Part shown: positions 12,238 through 24,480 of the stretch, one piece after another | Position numbering within the stretch: position 1 is the first letter of the stretch | Layout: every line of letters begins with the position of its first letter | Source: Macrocystis pyrifera | Lineage: Eukaryota; Sar; Phaeophyceae; Laminariales; Laminariaceae | Assembly: GCA_031763025.1 (NCBI GenBank) | Contig: JASSKH010000002.1 | Span: 12,455,468 to 12,519,467, forward strand | Reading direction: 5' to 3' | DNA: 64,000 bases | Position numbers and translations under genes: made by a program | The notes under the pieces: model-generated | The model's input: only the letters and a program-made list of their open reading frames with translations | What the model was told of the DNA's origin: nothing | Database searches by the model: none

Positions 12238-12680
12238 CAAAGGGCTGAAATGACTGGGTGTAGGTACGCGCTGCATACATCAGTACAGCACAGCAGCACG
12301 ATAAATCACAATAACCAATACAGAGAGCAGCAGTACAGAGCTGCATGGCCAGTACAACAACAGCAGCCGTACTCCAGGTAGCAAGATTGATTTTGTGATG
12401 TGAGCAGAAGTATGATGTCCGACGGTCGCGAGCGCCCGAAGTGGCATACAACTGGAATCACCTTTACCCCCGTTTTCCCCCTGTAGGACATTCGTAATTC
12501 TGCTCGATGTGGCTCGAAAATTCGCTGAGTCCTCGCGAGTTCCCAGAGTACAAGGGGCTGGAATGACTGGGTGTAAGTACGCGCTGCCCACAACAACAGT
12601 AGCACAACACAGCAAGACAATAACCAGTAGATACAACAAGACGTACAAACGGCGGCCCCCGGTCCTGCATGCCGATTGCC
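12238..12680 (+). repeat. Partial tandem duplication, spacing about 314 bp
   Basis: GGGCTG(A/G)AATGACTGGGTGTA(G/A)GTACGCGCTGC occurs at 12,244 and 12,556, followed in both by an AACAGCA/ATAACCAGTA stretch. Confidence 0.75.
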
Positions 12681-12774
12681 ACGAAAACTTCTAAAACAGA
12701 GGGTATGTTCGGTGTACTCATACGTAAGCGTTTGTCGTGCAATACCGTCGGAGAGAAAACGAGAGTATGAGATT

Positions 12775-13175
12775 CCGAGCAGACATCACTTGACAAAAGC
12801 AATGGCTGCGTCATGAAATGTGGATGGGGCGCGCTCATTAGGGGATCCGACCCATGCCAGGGTCACAGTGTTTACAAGATGGCCAGTGAGGCGTGTCGGC
12901 CGGCTGCCAGGCGTCTGATAAAAAACGTATGGCCTCTGGTATGTAAAAAACACGTCAGTATTGTCGTGTCGCTTACGTGCTGCCTCGTTCTCCCTACCCT
13001 TTTACAGCAGCGGCATTATAACCAACGTTTGCGAGATTCCGAGCAGACATTGATCTACAAAACTGCGTAATGAAATGTGAACGGGGCGGGTTCATTAGGA
13101 GCTCCGGCCCACGCTGGGGTCACAGCAGTGTTCACACGATGGCCGGTGATATGTGGTGGGCGGCGGAAGAAAACA
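12775..13175 (+). repeat. Dispersed repeat family R1, copy b (partial)
   Basis: Two internal R1 units in tandem, each with TTCCGAGCAGACAT, ATGAAATGTG(G/A)A(T/C)GGGGC, a GGGTCACAG phrase and a GATGGCC(A/G)GTGA phrase. They align to the cores of the copy at 52.8-53.7 kb but lack its outer ends. Confidence 0.65.
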
Positions 13176-13624
13176 GACGACAAAAAATGTCGAGTCGCTT
13201 GCGTGCATCCATCCTCTCAACTCCTTCCTATTCGTATCAAACCCTACAGCAGCAGCAATCAGCTGTATATCGTACAACGATCGACACAGTTGCAACAACT
13301 CACAAGCTTATGTTCTGTACCGCCATGACGACCACCACCACCACCAAGAACAACGCACCAGGTCCTCGTGCTGATTCGACGAAGCGCTCTCGCCCGCGCA
13401 ACAGCAGCAAGCGACAAGTCCAGCAGCAGCAGAAGCAGTATCAGTACCGGCATGTTTTCCGTGTATCTCGCTACATCTGAGATGAATACATTGTTGATTT
13501 TAATCATGACCATTATCGTGTTTGGTTGTATATAATTATAACTACAAATCGAGTTTTAATTCGATGATGCTTTGATTTCTGTGAAACAAGGAAGGAATAG
13601 TGTATTATTATCTTTTGATGATAA
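13176..13624. other. No recognisable feature
   Basis: CAG- and CCA-rich sequence; open frames are low complexity. Confidence 0.5.
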
Positions 13625-14010
13625 TTCAATTTCCCGCCGACATTACCAAGCAGAACCCCGATACTTTGTGGGCGGCGGCGCGTGACACTGGTGAAGCCAT
13701 ACCCGCGAGCGCGTGGCCGTGGCTTGGTTGAGCGTGGATATTTCAACGGTTGAGTTGGAAAGTGACTCCAGTGTTTGATCAAGTGAAAAAACGCGGTTTG
13801 CGATTTCTTGCCGACCTCACCGAGCAGAACCACGATACTTACCCTAACCACTTTGTCACTTTCCAACATTGCTTATTTCACAAAATCAAAGCATCACAAA
13901 AAATGATCAGGGTTAGAGATGGGCAGCGGCGGGCGACCCGTGTGAAGCCACCGCCACGAGCGCGTTGCCGTGGCTTGCTTGAGCGTGGATGTTTCAACGA
14001 CGGTATATAA
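13625..14010 (+). repeat. Imperfect tandem duplication
   Basis: GCCGAC-TACC(A/G)AGCAGAACC(C/A)CGATACTT occurs at about 13,636 and 13,810. GAGCGCGT-GCCGTGGCTT-TTGAGCGTGGAT(A/G)TTTCAACG occurs at about 13,708 and 13,958. Confidence 0.75.
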
Positions 14011-14964
14011 ACCACAACCGAAACCTCGCGATCAAGTAGATAGAGTTGTTTTACAAAGCGAACAGGAACTGAACCCTAGAGAGACTTAAAACATGTTCCA
14101 AGGACCCATGTATACCAGGTATGCCGTACAAATGCGATCGTTAAAAAAACAATAAAAAACGCGTTCGTTTCTTTTGTACGCACCCTTGCGCGATAACTAC
14201 GATACCTGTGCGTAAATCGAATTAAACCGTTTGGTTCTGGTATTGTTACGCATTCCTCTGTGCGGTTACTCCGACACGTGCGAGACTCCATAACAGCACA
14301 AGGCTTTACTGGTACTACGGTACTGCAGTTTACAAGATCCACATGTTTTTCATATGCCATCTGTAGACGTGAAAGAGTGTTCGCACATGAAAACACACAC
14401 GACACACAACGCCGACAGGCGGTGGTACAAAACCATTGCGACAAACCGTTGCAGCTCAATGAGTGTCTCGGAGCCACTCGCGGTAGCACGCATCTCACGC
14501 TCGATTTTCGTTTTGTGCGTAGCCCTGTGCGATAATTCCGATAGGTGCGACAACTCGCATCCTCACCGAGTAAGTACCAGGTATACGTATCACCGCAAAT
14601 CATGTGCCGATGCACAAGATAGCAATCGACGAGGCGTCCCTCCATAGTGATGCATACTGGTCCCATTATGCTTGACGTATATACCTGGTGGTGCACATCG
14701 AGGGTACGCACAACGATTCACGCGGTGCCAAGCACCGGCTAGCGGGCGTTGTTGATTGTAGTATATGCCGGCGCATGTAAACAAACGCGGCAATACACAA
14801 CACCGACGCGTACTGATAGTGTACCGGCCGCGGGTATATTTTCTCGTGAGCTAGCAGAAACTGGGAAAATACGGCATACAGCCAGGCCAGGGTACAGTGT
14901 GGGGCCGAACACCGAAGTATCGACGCCACCCCGGAGTTGGAGAATGTCAAAGGATGACTGCCAT
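14011..14964. other. No gene called; longest open frame rejected
   Basis: A 211-codon minus-strand frame spans 14,076-14,711 but is basic- and cysteine-rich with no motif. The DNA beneath it holds a loose repeat of GTGCG-TAA-TCCGATA-GTGCG phrases near 14,188, 14,258 and 14,527, which favours a repetitive rather than coding origin. Confidence 0.45.
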
Positions 14965-15830
14965 CGGAGATCTCGTTCGTCCGAGACTGCGCGTGTTAGA
15001 GCCCAGACCAGTAGGCCGGGGGGGGGGGGACCTCTCGGGGGTAATGGCAGCACCACAGGGACCGAGAACCAGCAGTGTTCAGATCATAATCACAACATGA
15101 AAATTCGAAGGTTACACAAAACACAAACACTTCTGAGTTCTCAGAACGAAACACATACCCTGGTACCCTGGTACTCGAAGTATGAGTTTTGTTAACAGCC
15201 GACGGATTTAACTATTTTATAGTCATGGGAGTCTACCGTGGTAAAGACTTATTACGATCAAAGGCAATGGTAAAGACTTATTACGATCAGAGGCAAGGGA
15301 GAGAGAAAGAGGTGCCCACTCTCGAGTGCCCCTAGCTTGACGTGCATAGCTGCGTGAATATATAGCGGAGGCACACGAGCCGACGGCACACTACTCGCTG
15401 CCGATTGATAGGCCTAGAGGCTAGGTCTACTGTTGTGGCTTCTACCGCCCACCCGCCCCTTTCTTGTTTCGGAGGTGATTGGAACGGAGTAGCCACACAT
15501 AAATGGCGGTTGGTGGACACACCGTATTATGTATATACATATTGTTTGCGATCAACTGGTAGCGATTCGGGGCTTACTACGAGAATGGGTATGTCAATGG
15601 TTTACTACCGTTGGGGCTCTCGGTCGTCCGAGACTGCGCGTGTTACAGCCCCGGCCAGTTTGATGGGGAGGGGGGGACTCTTGGGTGCTGGCAGTACGAT
15701 AGGGAACGAGAAGCAGCGACCTGTGCCGCGGCTCTCGTACCACGCCAGTGGAGTCCCCCCCCAACCTCACAGATAATCAAAACATGAAAACCCGAAGCAT
15801 ACACAACAAATTTGTAACAACATTCCATAG
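14965..15830 (+). repeat. Direct repeats about 645 bp apart
   Basis: CTC-GTTCGTCCGAGACTGCGCGTGTTA(G/C)AGCCC, a G-run, GGCAG-ACC/ACG, and CA(A)AACATGAAAA(T/C)(T/C)CGAAG occur at 14,970-15,115 and 15,618-15,800. Between them a 31-bp unit (GGTAAAGACTTATTACGATC) is doubled at 15,237-15,299. Confidence 0.75.
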
Positions 15831-17429
15831 CCAACCAGCAGCCGAGAGACATGATCGATCGCGTGAACCGAGGGAAAAAAAACACCTGGGGATCAACGTA
15901 GGGTTAACGTTGCCCATATAGGTTTTCATTAACAAGCCCGTTTTTATCCCACGGGACAGGGTGAACATGAGAAAAACAACTAGCCGTTAGATCTATGACA
16001 ATGGGAACGCGAAGTGATAAAGTTTTCTTTCAAAAATATTGCTTTCAAAGAACAGCCGGAAATATCCTCGTACCGCTGCTGTAGGAAAAAAGGGGGAAAG
16101 CTGTTGGGGGTGGGACTGAAATATTTTTAAACGTAAAAAAGTCACAAAAAATGTCAGCGGTCGTTATATGGGAAAAATGAATCTTTAAGAAACTAACCAA
16201 TCAGCGCTTGGGAAAGAATGGATACGTCACAAAAAACTCTTAAGGTGGTATCATATACCACGTACCAGGTACCAGGGTACGTCATGTATGGCACGAGAGG
16301 AGCTGCAGCGTGTCGCTCAAAAAGGGCGGAGCAGCACACAACAAAAAACACCACGATAAGTGCTTGAGCAGCAGCGCACAAACCGGCGCGTGAGCGTGAG
16401 GGGGAATTACTGGTGGACCCTCCGTCTCGATGGCTGACAACCTGCAAGTGCAGCCCCTACCGGGCCTGTTTGAAGGTGGATCTGCTGATCCTGATGCGGC
16501 TGCTGGCGCTACTGACCCAGCTGCTGCTGCTGCTACTGCTGCCGCTGCGGTGCAAGATGTTCCCATTCACAGCCATCGAGCCCGGTCGCGGCTGTCCCAC
16601 GCCCCCGGGATGCCACGGCGGACAACAATTTTGGCTCGGCACACGATCGCCGACGCCTCGTGGACTTTACGACCCGTACGCTGCAGATATGCCTCCCGAT
16701 TCGCTTGGACACTTTTTTTCCTTTCGGCCTGGGCCGAGGTTCGTTCTGGTGTTTTCGAAACGCCCATCAAGAAACTGATTATCATGGTCCCGAAAAGGTG
16801 ACTGAAAAGGGGCGTTTTTTTCGCCAGACGTTCTCTGCGGATACTATGTCGATTCGAGAGGGGTTTGTTTTGCTGTATGCCGCACATCCCAATGCAGAGT
16901 ATGATTATGTCTACCCACTACTCAAAGCACGCGATAGAGCAAGAGGCAGAAAGAACAGAAAAAAAACATGTTGCTCCACACCTTTTAGTCTATTAAGCCG
17001 TCAATTTATACTCCTGTGCTCAAAAAAGCAAATGATCCAAACAGTATGTGCCCTGTGTGGGTTGTCTGGATGAGGTCAAGATCGACTTCATCTCCACTCC
17101 AGAGAAATATTACTTTGAACCAAATGGCCGTTTTTTCCGCAATAGTTCACTTTTCTCGTTTGGCCGCGGGCCTTTTCTCGTGCTTCCTGCTGCGTGGTCC
17201 ACAGGGGGGCGGCGTGCACAGTACGGTGCAAGCGTTGGCTCCGGCCGGGTTCCATGGCACATGCTCTAGGTGGTCAAAGTCACGTGACCCGGCAAGAACT
17301 CAGGGGATGGGGTCCCACTTCCGAAAAGCCATCTAGGGGCTTGGAAACCTACCCGGATCTTCGCATTTGTAGCTGCAAAGATTTTGTTCTTCTCGCTTCT
17401 TGCCGCAACTGCAACAGCACGCTGCAGTT
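15831..17429. other. No recognisable feature
   Basis: Open frames at 16,430-16,801 and neighbours run through CTG/GCT triplets near 16,480-16,560. I see no domain and no splice-consistent partner exon. Confidence 0.45.
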
Positions 17430-17850
17430 CTGCTCGAGCTCGTGCTGTTCGAGCTGCAGCAGTAAAACTACAGACAAAACAGGCGTACGAGTGCTGCTCG
17501 AGTCGAATGTTACTCGAGTGTCGCTGGGTGCTGCTGCTTTGCTGCTGAGTGCTCGTGTGCCCGTGGCTGCTTGGCCACGTCGTGCTCGTGTTCGTCTCGT
17601 GTTCGTTGCGCTTGAGCAATCGAGTGATCGTGGTCCCTTGTCTTTTTTTTTAGGTGCAATATAGGCTTGGAGACCTACTCACGATGCTCGTGCGCTCGAG
17701 TGCTGCTCGAGCAGTACGCAACAGTACAAGAACAGCAACGACAGGCGTACAAGTGCTGCTCGAATCGAGTGTTGCTCGAGTGCTGCTGAGTGTTGCTGCT
17801 GCTGCTGCTGAGTGCTCATGTGCTCGTGCTTGGCCACAAGACGTGAGAAA
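17430..17850 (+). repeat. CTG/CTCGAG-rich tandem duplication
   Basis: Units at about 17,430-17,590 and 17,690-17,845 share GTAC(G/A)AGTGCTGCTCGA, a run of CTG triplets, GAGTGCTC(G/A)TGTGC and CTTGGCCAC. Confidence 0.75.
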
Positions 17851-17989
17851 AGGCTGAGCCACCATGTACGTACATACCTGGTCCCATATTTTTGGTATCT
17901 CGGTGCGATTCATCATTTATCGGATATCTGCCCCAAGTACTGAGTTGCGTGTAATAGTCGAGTGTTCACTGCCCTGTTGTACAATGTGC

Positions 17990-18430
17990 CGGTGCCACAC
18001 GGTTTCCTTAATATTCTGCCACTACTCCTGTTGTTGCTGCCGCTACTGCTACACACAATCACGGTATAGCTGCTACTGTTGCTGGGACAGGTTGCTTTTC
18101 TTGCTGCTACCCTTATTTTATTTTTGCCCGTGTCACGCGGTTACTTGTTATCTTGCTGCTCCTGTTGTTGCTGCCGCTGCTGCTGCACACTGCTGTGCAC
18201 AATCACGGTATAGTTGCTACGACTACTACTGTTTAGGCTGGCGCCTTTTAAAACTTCTTGCTGCTATCCAAAGTATATTTTTGCCCGTGTCACACGGTGG
18301 CTTATCTTGGTGCTCGTGCTGACGACGCTGCTGCTTCACACTGTCACGGAATACCTACTGCTGATGTTGCTGGCGCAGGTTGCTTTCCTTGCTGCTACTC
18401 TTCGTTTTTTTGTGTCCGTGCGACTGATGT
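17990..18430 (+). repeat. Tandem array, unit about 150 bp, three copies
   Basis: Repeated landmarks are TTTTTGCCCGTGTCACGCGG (near 18,121 and 18,279) and ATCACGGTATAG(C/T)TGCTAC (18,058, 18,202, and a diverged form near 18,350), with CTGTTGTTGCTGCCGCT blocks between. Confidence 0.8.
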
Positions 18431-18559
18431 TTTTATCACACTCTGGCTATTTCGTGTGCCAGTATATTTTGTCCCGGGTGTTAATTGCGTTGCGCGTGTA
18501 TAGGGTTGTCCATCAACTCTTTTTCGAGCTTGATTTGTCTTGGTTGATTCTTTGATCTT

Positions 18560-20400
18560 CCCGACGAAACATGTGCAGTTCATGCAGATCATGCAGATCC
18601 CACCCGGTGAAGATGTACAGATCACACAAAGCAAGATCCCACTCAGGTACACACCTGCTAAATATTACAGACCCTGCCGATCATACAGATCCTGCAGGTC
18701 ACGCAAACCCACTGATAAATATGCGCAAATCATCCATTTCGTACAGACCCCATCCCGATCAAGATGAACATATCATATAGATAACATATATTCCACTCAG
18801 GTAAATCATACAGATCCTGCAAATCACACATGTGTACAGATCACACAGATCAAGTTCCCACTCATGCACACACGTGAATATCTACTTCATACGGACCTCA
18901 TCCCGGCTAAACATGATGTAAACAATTAATTATGAAGTATCTAGATTCACAAATCCTGCAGATCATACAGATATCCTGCAAGTTCCCACTCAGGTACACG
19001 CGTGTGAAATATCTACCTAATCATGCGAATTATCTACATCATGCAGATCATACAGACCCCATCCAGTTCAAGATGAACAGATCGTACAGATCACACAGAT
19101 TCCACTTAGGTATATCATACAGATCCTGCAGATCACACATGTGTACAGATCATACAAATCCTGCAGATTACACACAGATACAGACCACACAGATCAAGCT
19201 CACACTCAGGTACAAACGTGCGAAATATCTACCTCATGCAGACCCCATCCCGGCTAAACATGATGTAAACAAGTGTAAAGTATTCAGATTTACACATCCT
19301 TCAGATCATAAAGAAATCCTGCAAGTTCCCACTCAGGTACACACGTGTGAAATATCTACATTATACAGACCCCATTCCTGCTAAATATGCTGAAAGCAAG
19401 TGCAAACCGTCCAGATTTTATTAATCATCCAGATCATCCAGAAAATCCTGCAGATCTTACAGATCCTGCAAATCGTGCAGACCGCATCCCGGTTAACATG
19501 TGCAGATCATACAGAACACACAGATTCTACTAAGGTAGATGATACATATCCTGCAGATCATACAGATCCAACTCAGGTACACACCTGTGAAATATCTACC
19601 TCATACAGACCCCATCCCGGCTAAACATGCTGTAAACAAGTACCTGGTAGGAAATATCCAGATTTAACAGATCCTCCAGATCATACAGAAATACCGCAGA
19701 TCACACAGGTCCTGCAGATCATGCAGACCCACCAATAAAATGTGCATATCATGGAGATTGTACATGCCCTATCCCGGTGTGCAGATCATACAGATCACAC
19801 AGATTCCACTCAGGTAGATCATACGGATCCTGCAGATTATACACATCCTGCATACCAGTGACACCCACCGATAAACATGTGCATATCGTGCAGACGCTAT
19901 CTCGCTCTAGATGTAGAGATCAGGCAGGTCGGACAGATCCCATCCCGGTCGATATGTACTGATGATACAGATCACACAGATTCTACTCAGGTACACATCT
20001 ATGAAAATTGTAACTACACAGATCCCCTTCAGGTTAAACATGTACATGTCAATGAGACCAACCAGATCCCACCTGGCACACAAGTGCAGAAGATACGGAA
20101 CGTACATGTCTCCCCTGGCAAACTAGTTGGAGTGTGTAGATAATAGATCCTTCACATCATGCACACATCGCATTCAGATCACTGCAGATCGTACAGATCC
20201 TTCAGACCATGCAGACCCACCCACGCAAAAAGCTATCCATCAGTTAATCGCGGTACGTACATGCTCAATTAACATGTGTAGTTCATGCAGATCGTGCAGA
20301 CTCCATCCGGTAGAGATGTTCAGATCATCAAGGATCACACATATATCGATGATACAGATCCCACCCAGGCCATAGATACCTGGATGATACAAATCCCGTC
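18560..20400 (+). repeat. Degenerate CAGATC-type minisatellite with higher-order structure
   Basis: About 1.8 kb is built from 10-12 bp words such as CAGATCATA and CAGATCCTG. On top of this lies a longer repeat: CCCACTCAGGTACAC-CGTGTGAAATATCTAC, a CATACAGACCCCATCCCGGCTAAACATG phrase and TGTAAACAAGT. Instances lie near 18,637, 18,865, 18,985, 19,204, 19,328 and 19,571. Open frames across it are repeat artefacts rich in S/R/D/P/T. Confidence 0.9.
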
Positions 20401-20929
20401 AATTTTCTTCCGAGTGCTACGCTTTCCTTTGAGCAATACAGTAGTCTATGCCTCCTATACGCCAAGACATGCAAGAGAGCATCGAAGACTAGGCTACTAC
20501 TCTTCGCTTCTAGCAATATTACAGTACTACTGTACTGTAACCCATGACTCATTTTACTATGAGATCATTTTTACTCAAAACCAGAGCTGCAAGGGTTTTA
20601 CCTGCGTCTCCCTTTTCAGCTTGCGACACCCCCCGGATTTCATACCACACCCACATCCCGAAGGGGAACCTTGTATCATATACAAGTTCACTATGCATCC
20701 GCACTAAAACCAAGTAATTAGGGGTATGGCGTTAGTTTTACTTTTTCAAAACTTCTCATATTTTTCGGCTGGTCGGTTCGAATAGCCTGCCGTTTTTTTG
20801 GGTCAAATCAGGCCTCCAGTCCCACCCCTAACTGTCTGTTTTTTTCTTCCTTTTTTCAAACGGCTGCAGGCGGCGCAACTTGTTTCTTTTCGTTGCAGAT
20901 TGTCAGCACGCGGATAAAAAACAGCTCGT
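20401..20929. other. No recognisable feature
   Basis: Nothing supported; short frames only. Confidence 0.5.
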
Positions 20930-21350
20930 ACCATGATAGACGTTTGATCTCGACATGTACTCAGCCCGCGGCCAACCCGCTTGGTATCGGGCGAGGCCAA
21001 CGAGTATACATGACGGCCTCAAATATATCAGGTGGATCCATGGTGTTGGGGGGCGAGAGCTTGCCGGCGGCGTACTACGGTCTTCTGCCAAACCTGAAAA
21101 AAAAAACACAATTTTTACTACCAGGTATTCGAGACGGATCGAGAAATTTTGCCATCTGTGTTCCGCACACCAGCGGCCCATTGCTTTTTATCATACGCCT
21201 GGCCAGCGCCCGCCACATGTCACCGGCCATTGTATGAAGACGGTAACCCTAGGGTGGGTCGGAGCCCCTAACGAGCGCACTCCGTTCAGAATTCATGACG
21301 CAGTCGATGGTTTTGCCGATCGATGTCTGTCGAGGACTCGGAATCTAGCC
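20930..21350 (+). repeat. Dispersed repeat family R1, copy c (partial)
   Basis: It aligns to 52,970-53,350: the GATCTCGACAT(G/A)TACTC, TTGGTA(T/C)CGGGC(G/A)AGGCCAA and GCGAGAG-TTG-CGGCG phrases occur in order, then one internal CACAT-TCACCG unit. Confidence 0.7.
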
Positions 21351-22164
21351 GCTTTGAACTATTAATAAATATCCGCCTGAGTTTTCTGCAGCCGATCTTG
21401 GCCCAACATCGGCCCCAGAATTGCTTTTTTTCGGGGTCTTCCAAAAGTTTGGTATTTTCCCTTTGAACAATCGTGATCAGAGCAAGCTGTACCGGAAAAA
21501 TCCTGTTGGGGATTTTTGGAATTCAAAATATTTATGGAAACTTTGCGTTTCCATTGGCATATGCCTGAACACTATAAAATAAAGATGGCGTCAAAACCTT
21601 GGTGTACTGGATAGCCTGACCACCCAGAGGCTCGTAAGTAGCAGTACCCCCGGCAAAAACCGTCTACCCGCCAGCGCGCGATTCCATCTCACGCTTGAGC
21701 GCTTCTGGCCCAGAGGTGTTGTGCCTCTTACATAAAACATTACGCAACCAAAAATCATCGATACTTTATTTTACTCGATACATTCATGAGTTGAGAGCAC
21801 GCGGCGGGGTTCTGCATATATTCTCATTACCTGGTACACATTATATGTTGGTCGTATGCCGTGTATTTTTGTGGTGAGAGTCCTTCCTTTTCAACCATAC
21901 ATACCGACCAAAATCAAGCCAATGCACGGTTGTGCGAAAATACAGTGCCAGAAAGCATAGGTGCCTTTTGTAGTGGTCATAGCAAACGCTTTCGCCGCCC
22001 TAACACAAGTCAAGGAATGCCAGGCGGCGCTAAGAAACAAGGGGGTAGGGGGGCGGAGGGATCATGCGCCATATACATTGTTGTTACCCCCAGCATCAAA
22101 TCACCCGTTTGCGTCCTCACGCCTGCGCAATAACCGGTCGTCCTAGCCCTCAAGATCGGATGGT
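21351..22164. other. No recognisable feature
   Basis: No supported exon or repeat. Confidence 0.5.
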
Positions 22165-22356
22165 CTATCGCTTTCTCGCCCCAATTATTGGCAGGCGCGA
22201 GATGCACATGACACGGCGAAGTGCGAGAACCTCCTTTTCTTCAAAAAGCGTTTTTTTTTTCAGTTTCTTGAATGCACCGACCGAGGTCTGATTGCATAGT
22301 GCGAACAAACTTGAGAACGACGACGACAAGAGCCGAACTTGCGCTCCAACCATTTC
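22165..22356 (-). CDS. Possible last exon of an ankyrin-like gene fragment
   Basis: Downstream of the exon at 22,482-22,676, a pyrimidine-rich acceptor (ATCACCTCCAG) precedes a frame opening EMVGAQVRLL and running to a stop near 22,165. The join is in phase 0 on both sides. After the first ten residues, which would suit the end of an ankyrin repeat, the sequence becomes serine- and lysine-rich with no motif. The call depends on the neighbouring exon being real. Confidence 0.22.
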   Translation of the reverse strand, partial: EMVGAQVRLLSSSFSSLFALCNQTSVGAFKKLKKKTLFEEKEVLALRRVMCISRLPIIGARKR

Positions 22357-22481
22357 CTGGAGGTGATAAAACATATCATTAACGTCATCTAGCGCTACCG
22401 TACAAGCGAAACAAACAGACGACCCCGAACCCCAGCTCCTTTTCCCCAAACTTTCCACACAACAAAACTGTGACCACTTAC

Positions 22482-22676
22482 CGCCACCATGGACTTGATA
22501 AGCTCCAACGCTCCTACGTACGCTGCGTGCATGATGTTCGTGGGGGAATGGTCTTCACTCGCGTCTGTCCTCGCTCGCCCGACGCCCACTCCTTCCGCCG
22601 CACATGTTCTCCCTAGTCCGCTTTGTAGTACAGTGCCACAGTTGTTCACGTCGAACATGATTGTCGTCTTCTCCGC
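22482..22676 (-). CDS. Possible ankyrin-repeat-like exon
   Basis: This 195-nt block (65 codons) is bordered on the minus strand by an acceptor (GCGTTTGCG...CACAG, just upstream of 22,676) and a strong donor (GTAAGT, 22,476-22,481). It encodes SPTNIMHAAYVGALELIKSM, which fits the helix-turn-helix consensus of an ankyrin repeat (H-A-A, then G-LE-IK). Only one repeat is visible, and it is preceded by unrelated cysteine- and glycine-rich sequence. Ankyrin repeats bind other proteins; no specific role can be given. It may be a fragment, a pseudogene or a chance match. Confidence 0.32.
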
Positions 22677-22887
22677 CTGTGCGTTGCGTTTGAATGGGGT
22701 CCTTTCTTAGCTACCACCTGTCCATCATGGTTCATGGCTAGCGAAAATGCCCACCGAAGGCCCCAGTTAGCGACCGACCGCGGTAGACGAGTTCCTAGTT
22801 CTTTCTATATACAACACCTCGCCTACATTGCTTTTGTTTTCATGTGTGATTATGATTTTATTGCCTCCACGTATGAAACAGTTATTA

Positions 22888-23925
22888 GAGTGTCTGCGCG
22901 TATATATTCTTGTTTCATCAAGGATTTCCATCGGAAAAATAATCATTTTCGAAAGCCTTCCGGCATTAATCAGAGACGAAAAATAGCGCTACATATTGGA
23001 TTTTTTATGTTTGAAAAAAAAAAAAACTTGCAGCAGCGGTAGCACTTCTGCAGGACCAAACGAGCCGAACAGGAGTCGTGCAATTAGCATTACCTACCTG
23101 CAGCAGCAGCAGCAGCAGTAAGCAGCAGCAAGCACCAACAGGCAGAAAGTGCGATCTGTCTTGCGCTCCTCGACACTCGCTGTGCAAGCAATGCCGCCAA
23201 AACGAGAAGATCGCCCTCCTTCTTCGTCGTCCTCTCTGCCCAAAAAGGGGTCGTAGCGGCGAAGATCAGGAGCGTGGCGGCAAGGGTGCACGCGCTTGCA
23301 GCAGCAGCAGCATCAGCTCCAGAAGCAGCAGTAGCACCTGCAACAGCGCGTGCAGCAGCGCTTGCTTGAGGCGGCCCTCTTGCTTGCAGCAGCGCTTGCT
23401 TGCAGCAGAGAGTTCGCCTGCAGCAGAGTTTTCTTGCAGCAGAGCTTGCTTGTGCAGCAGCGCTTTTGTTTGCAGCTGCGCCTGCTCACCGCAGTGCTAG
23501 CTTGCCGCAGTGCTCGCAGCAACAGCACTGCAGCAAGCAGCACACTACATGCAGTAGCAGCAGTAGTCCGTGACGTGCAGCAGCAGCTGCAGGAGCACCT
23601 ACCTATCTGCTGCAACAGCAGGCAGCAGAAGCATGAAGCATCAGCGGCAGCAATTTTTCTCGCAAAACCCCGCCAGTAGCAGACATGGTCCGAGGCCACT
23701 CTCTGAGCAAGCTTGGCCAATCCAAAGCGTCCGGATAGTTTTCGGCGAACAGAATGCAGCGGTCGAATCTTATATCACACAAATATGGCTTTAGTATAAT
23801 ATGCCATCCAAAAATGCGTAACTCCGTCATTTTTGAGCAAATCCGAATGGGCTTTTTGATTAGTGGTCGGTAACGGGGGGAAAGATAAGCAAAATTCGTA
23901 AGGGTTTTCTTTCGCGCAGACACTC
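22888..23925 (+). mobile_element. 1.04-kb TIR element, family T2, copy 1
   Basis: Ends are inverted: GAGTGTCTGCGCG on the left and CGCGCAGACACTC on the right. Each is flanked by TA, read as the target duplication. The copy at 39,749-40,813 shares both ends and most of the interior, including the AAAAATGC(G/A)TAACT(C/T)CGTCATTTTT tract. The middle is packed with GCAGCAGCGCTTGCTTGCAG-type repeats on both strands. There is no transposase, so it is non-autonomous. A TA duplication suits Tc1/mariner- or ISL2EU-type elements; I cannot choose. Confidence 0.85.
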
Positions 23926-24002
23926 TATCTTGACACGCGAAAAATATACCTATTAAACCGAGTTTTTTTTGTACAAATAATGCTGCTGCTTATTGGTGTA
24001 GT

Positions 24003-24480
24003 ACCGTACTCGTGTCCCAACCAGACAAGCCGAAGGGGGTCGAAGAGACTAAGGGCGACCCGCCAAGGGGGGTAGCCGAGAGAAAGCGGTATCGATCGCG
24101 AGGCCGAATAATCGAAGAGACACCGAAACTCGGCGACAAAGGCGAGAGCGCAATTCGCAGGCAGCCGCACGAATACAATCTCCAGGAGCAAAAAAAAATC
24201 AACATCACCCAGGGCAAAGAGCAGTAGAGCGTAGAGGTCTCGCCCGTCTCCCAAGATCCGACTTACGAGCCAGAAGAATCTTGCTGCCTCGAAGAAACAA
24301 CCTCGACGTCCCGCCGTTTCGCAAGATCCTACGGATTCAGGGTCGGCGCACTCGTAGGATAGGCGGGGCGGAGGCCGAGGAACGCGATCCTCGAGCGGGC
24401 GAGAAAGCGAGCGCAAAGCCTGACCTTGAAAGGGAACGAATCCCGATCTCAGGTCGAGACGATCGGAGTATATCCGATAT
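24003..24480 (+). repeat. Dispersed repeat family R2, distal fragment
   Basis: It matches 28,060-28,230 and 28,970-29,115: CGTGTCCC-AC(C/G)AG(A/G)CAAG, GGGCGACCCGCC, CTTGCTG(C/T)CTC-AGAAGCAACCTCGA and GGAGGCCGAGGAACGCGAT phrases in the same order. No gene recognised. Confidence 0.65.

Noticed and set aside
14076-14711. 211-codon minus-strand open frame
   Set aside because: No motif; the DNA shows a loose internal repeat and there is no splice or duplicate support.
18540-20143. Several open frames rich in RSYRSCRSH-like repeats
   Set aside because: All arise from the CAGATC minisatellite.
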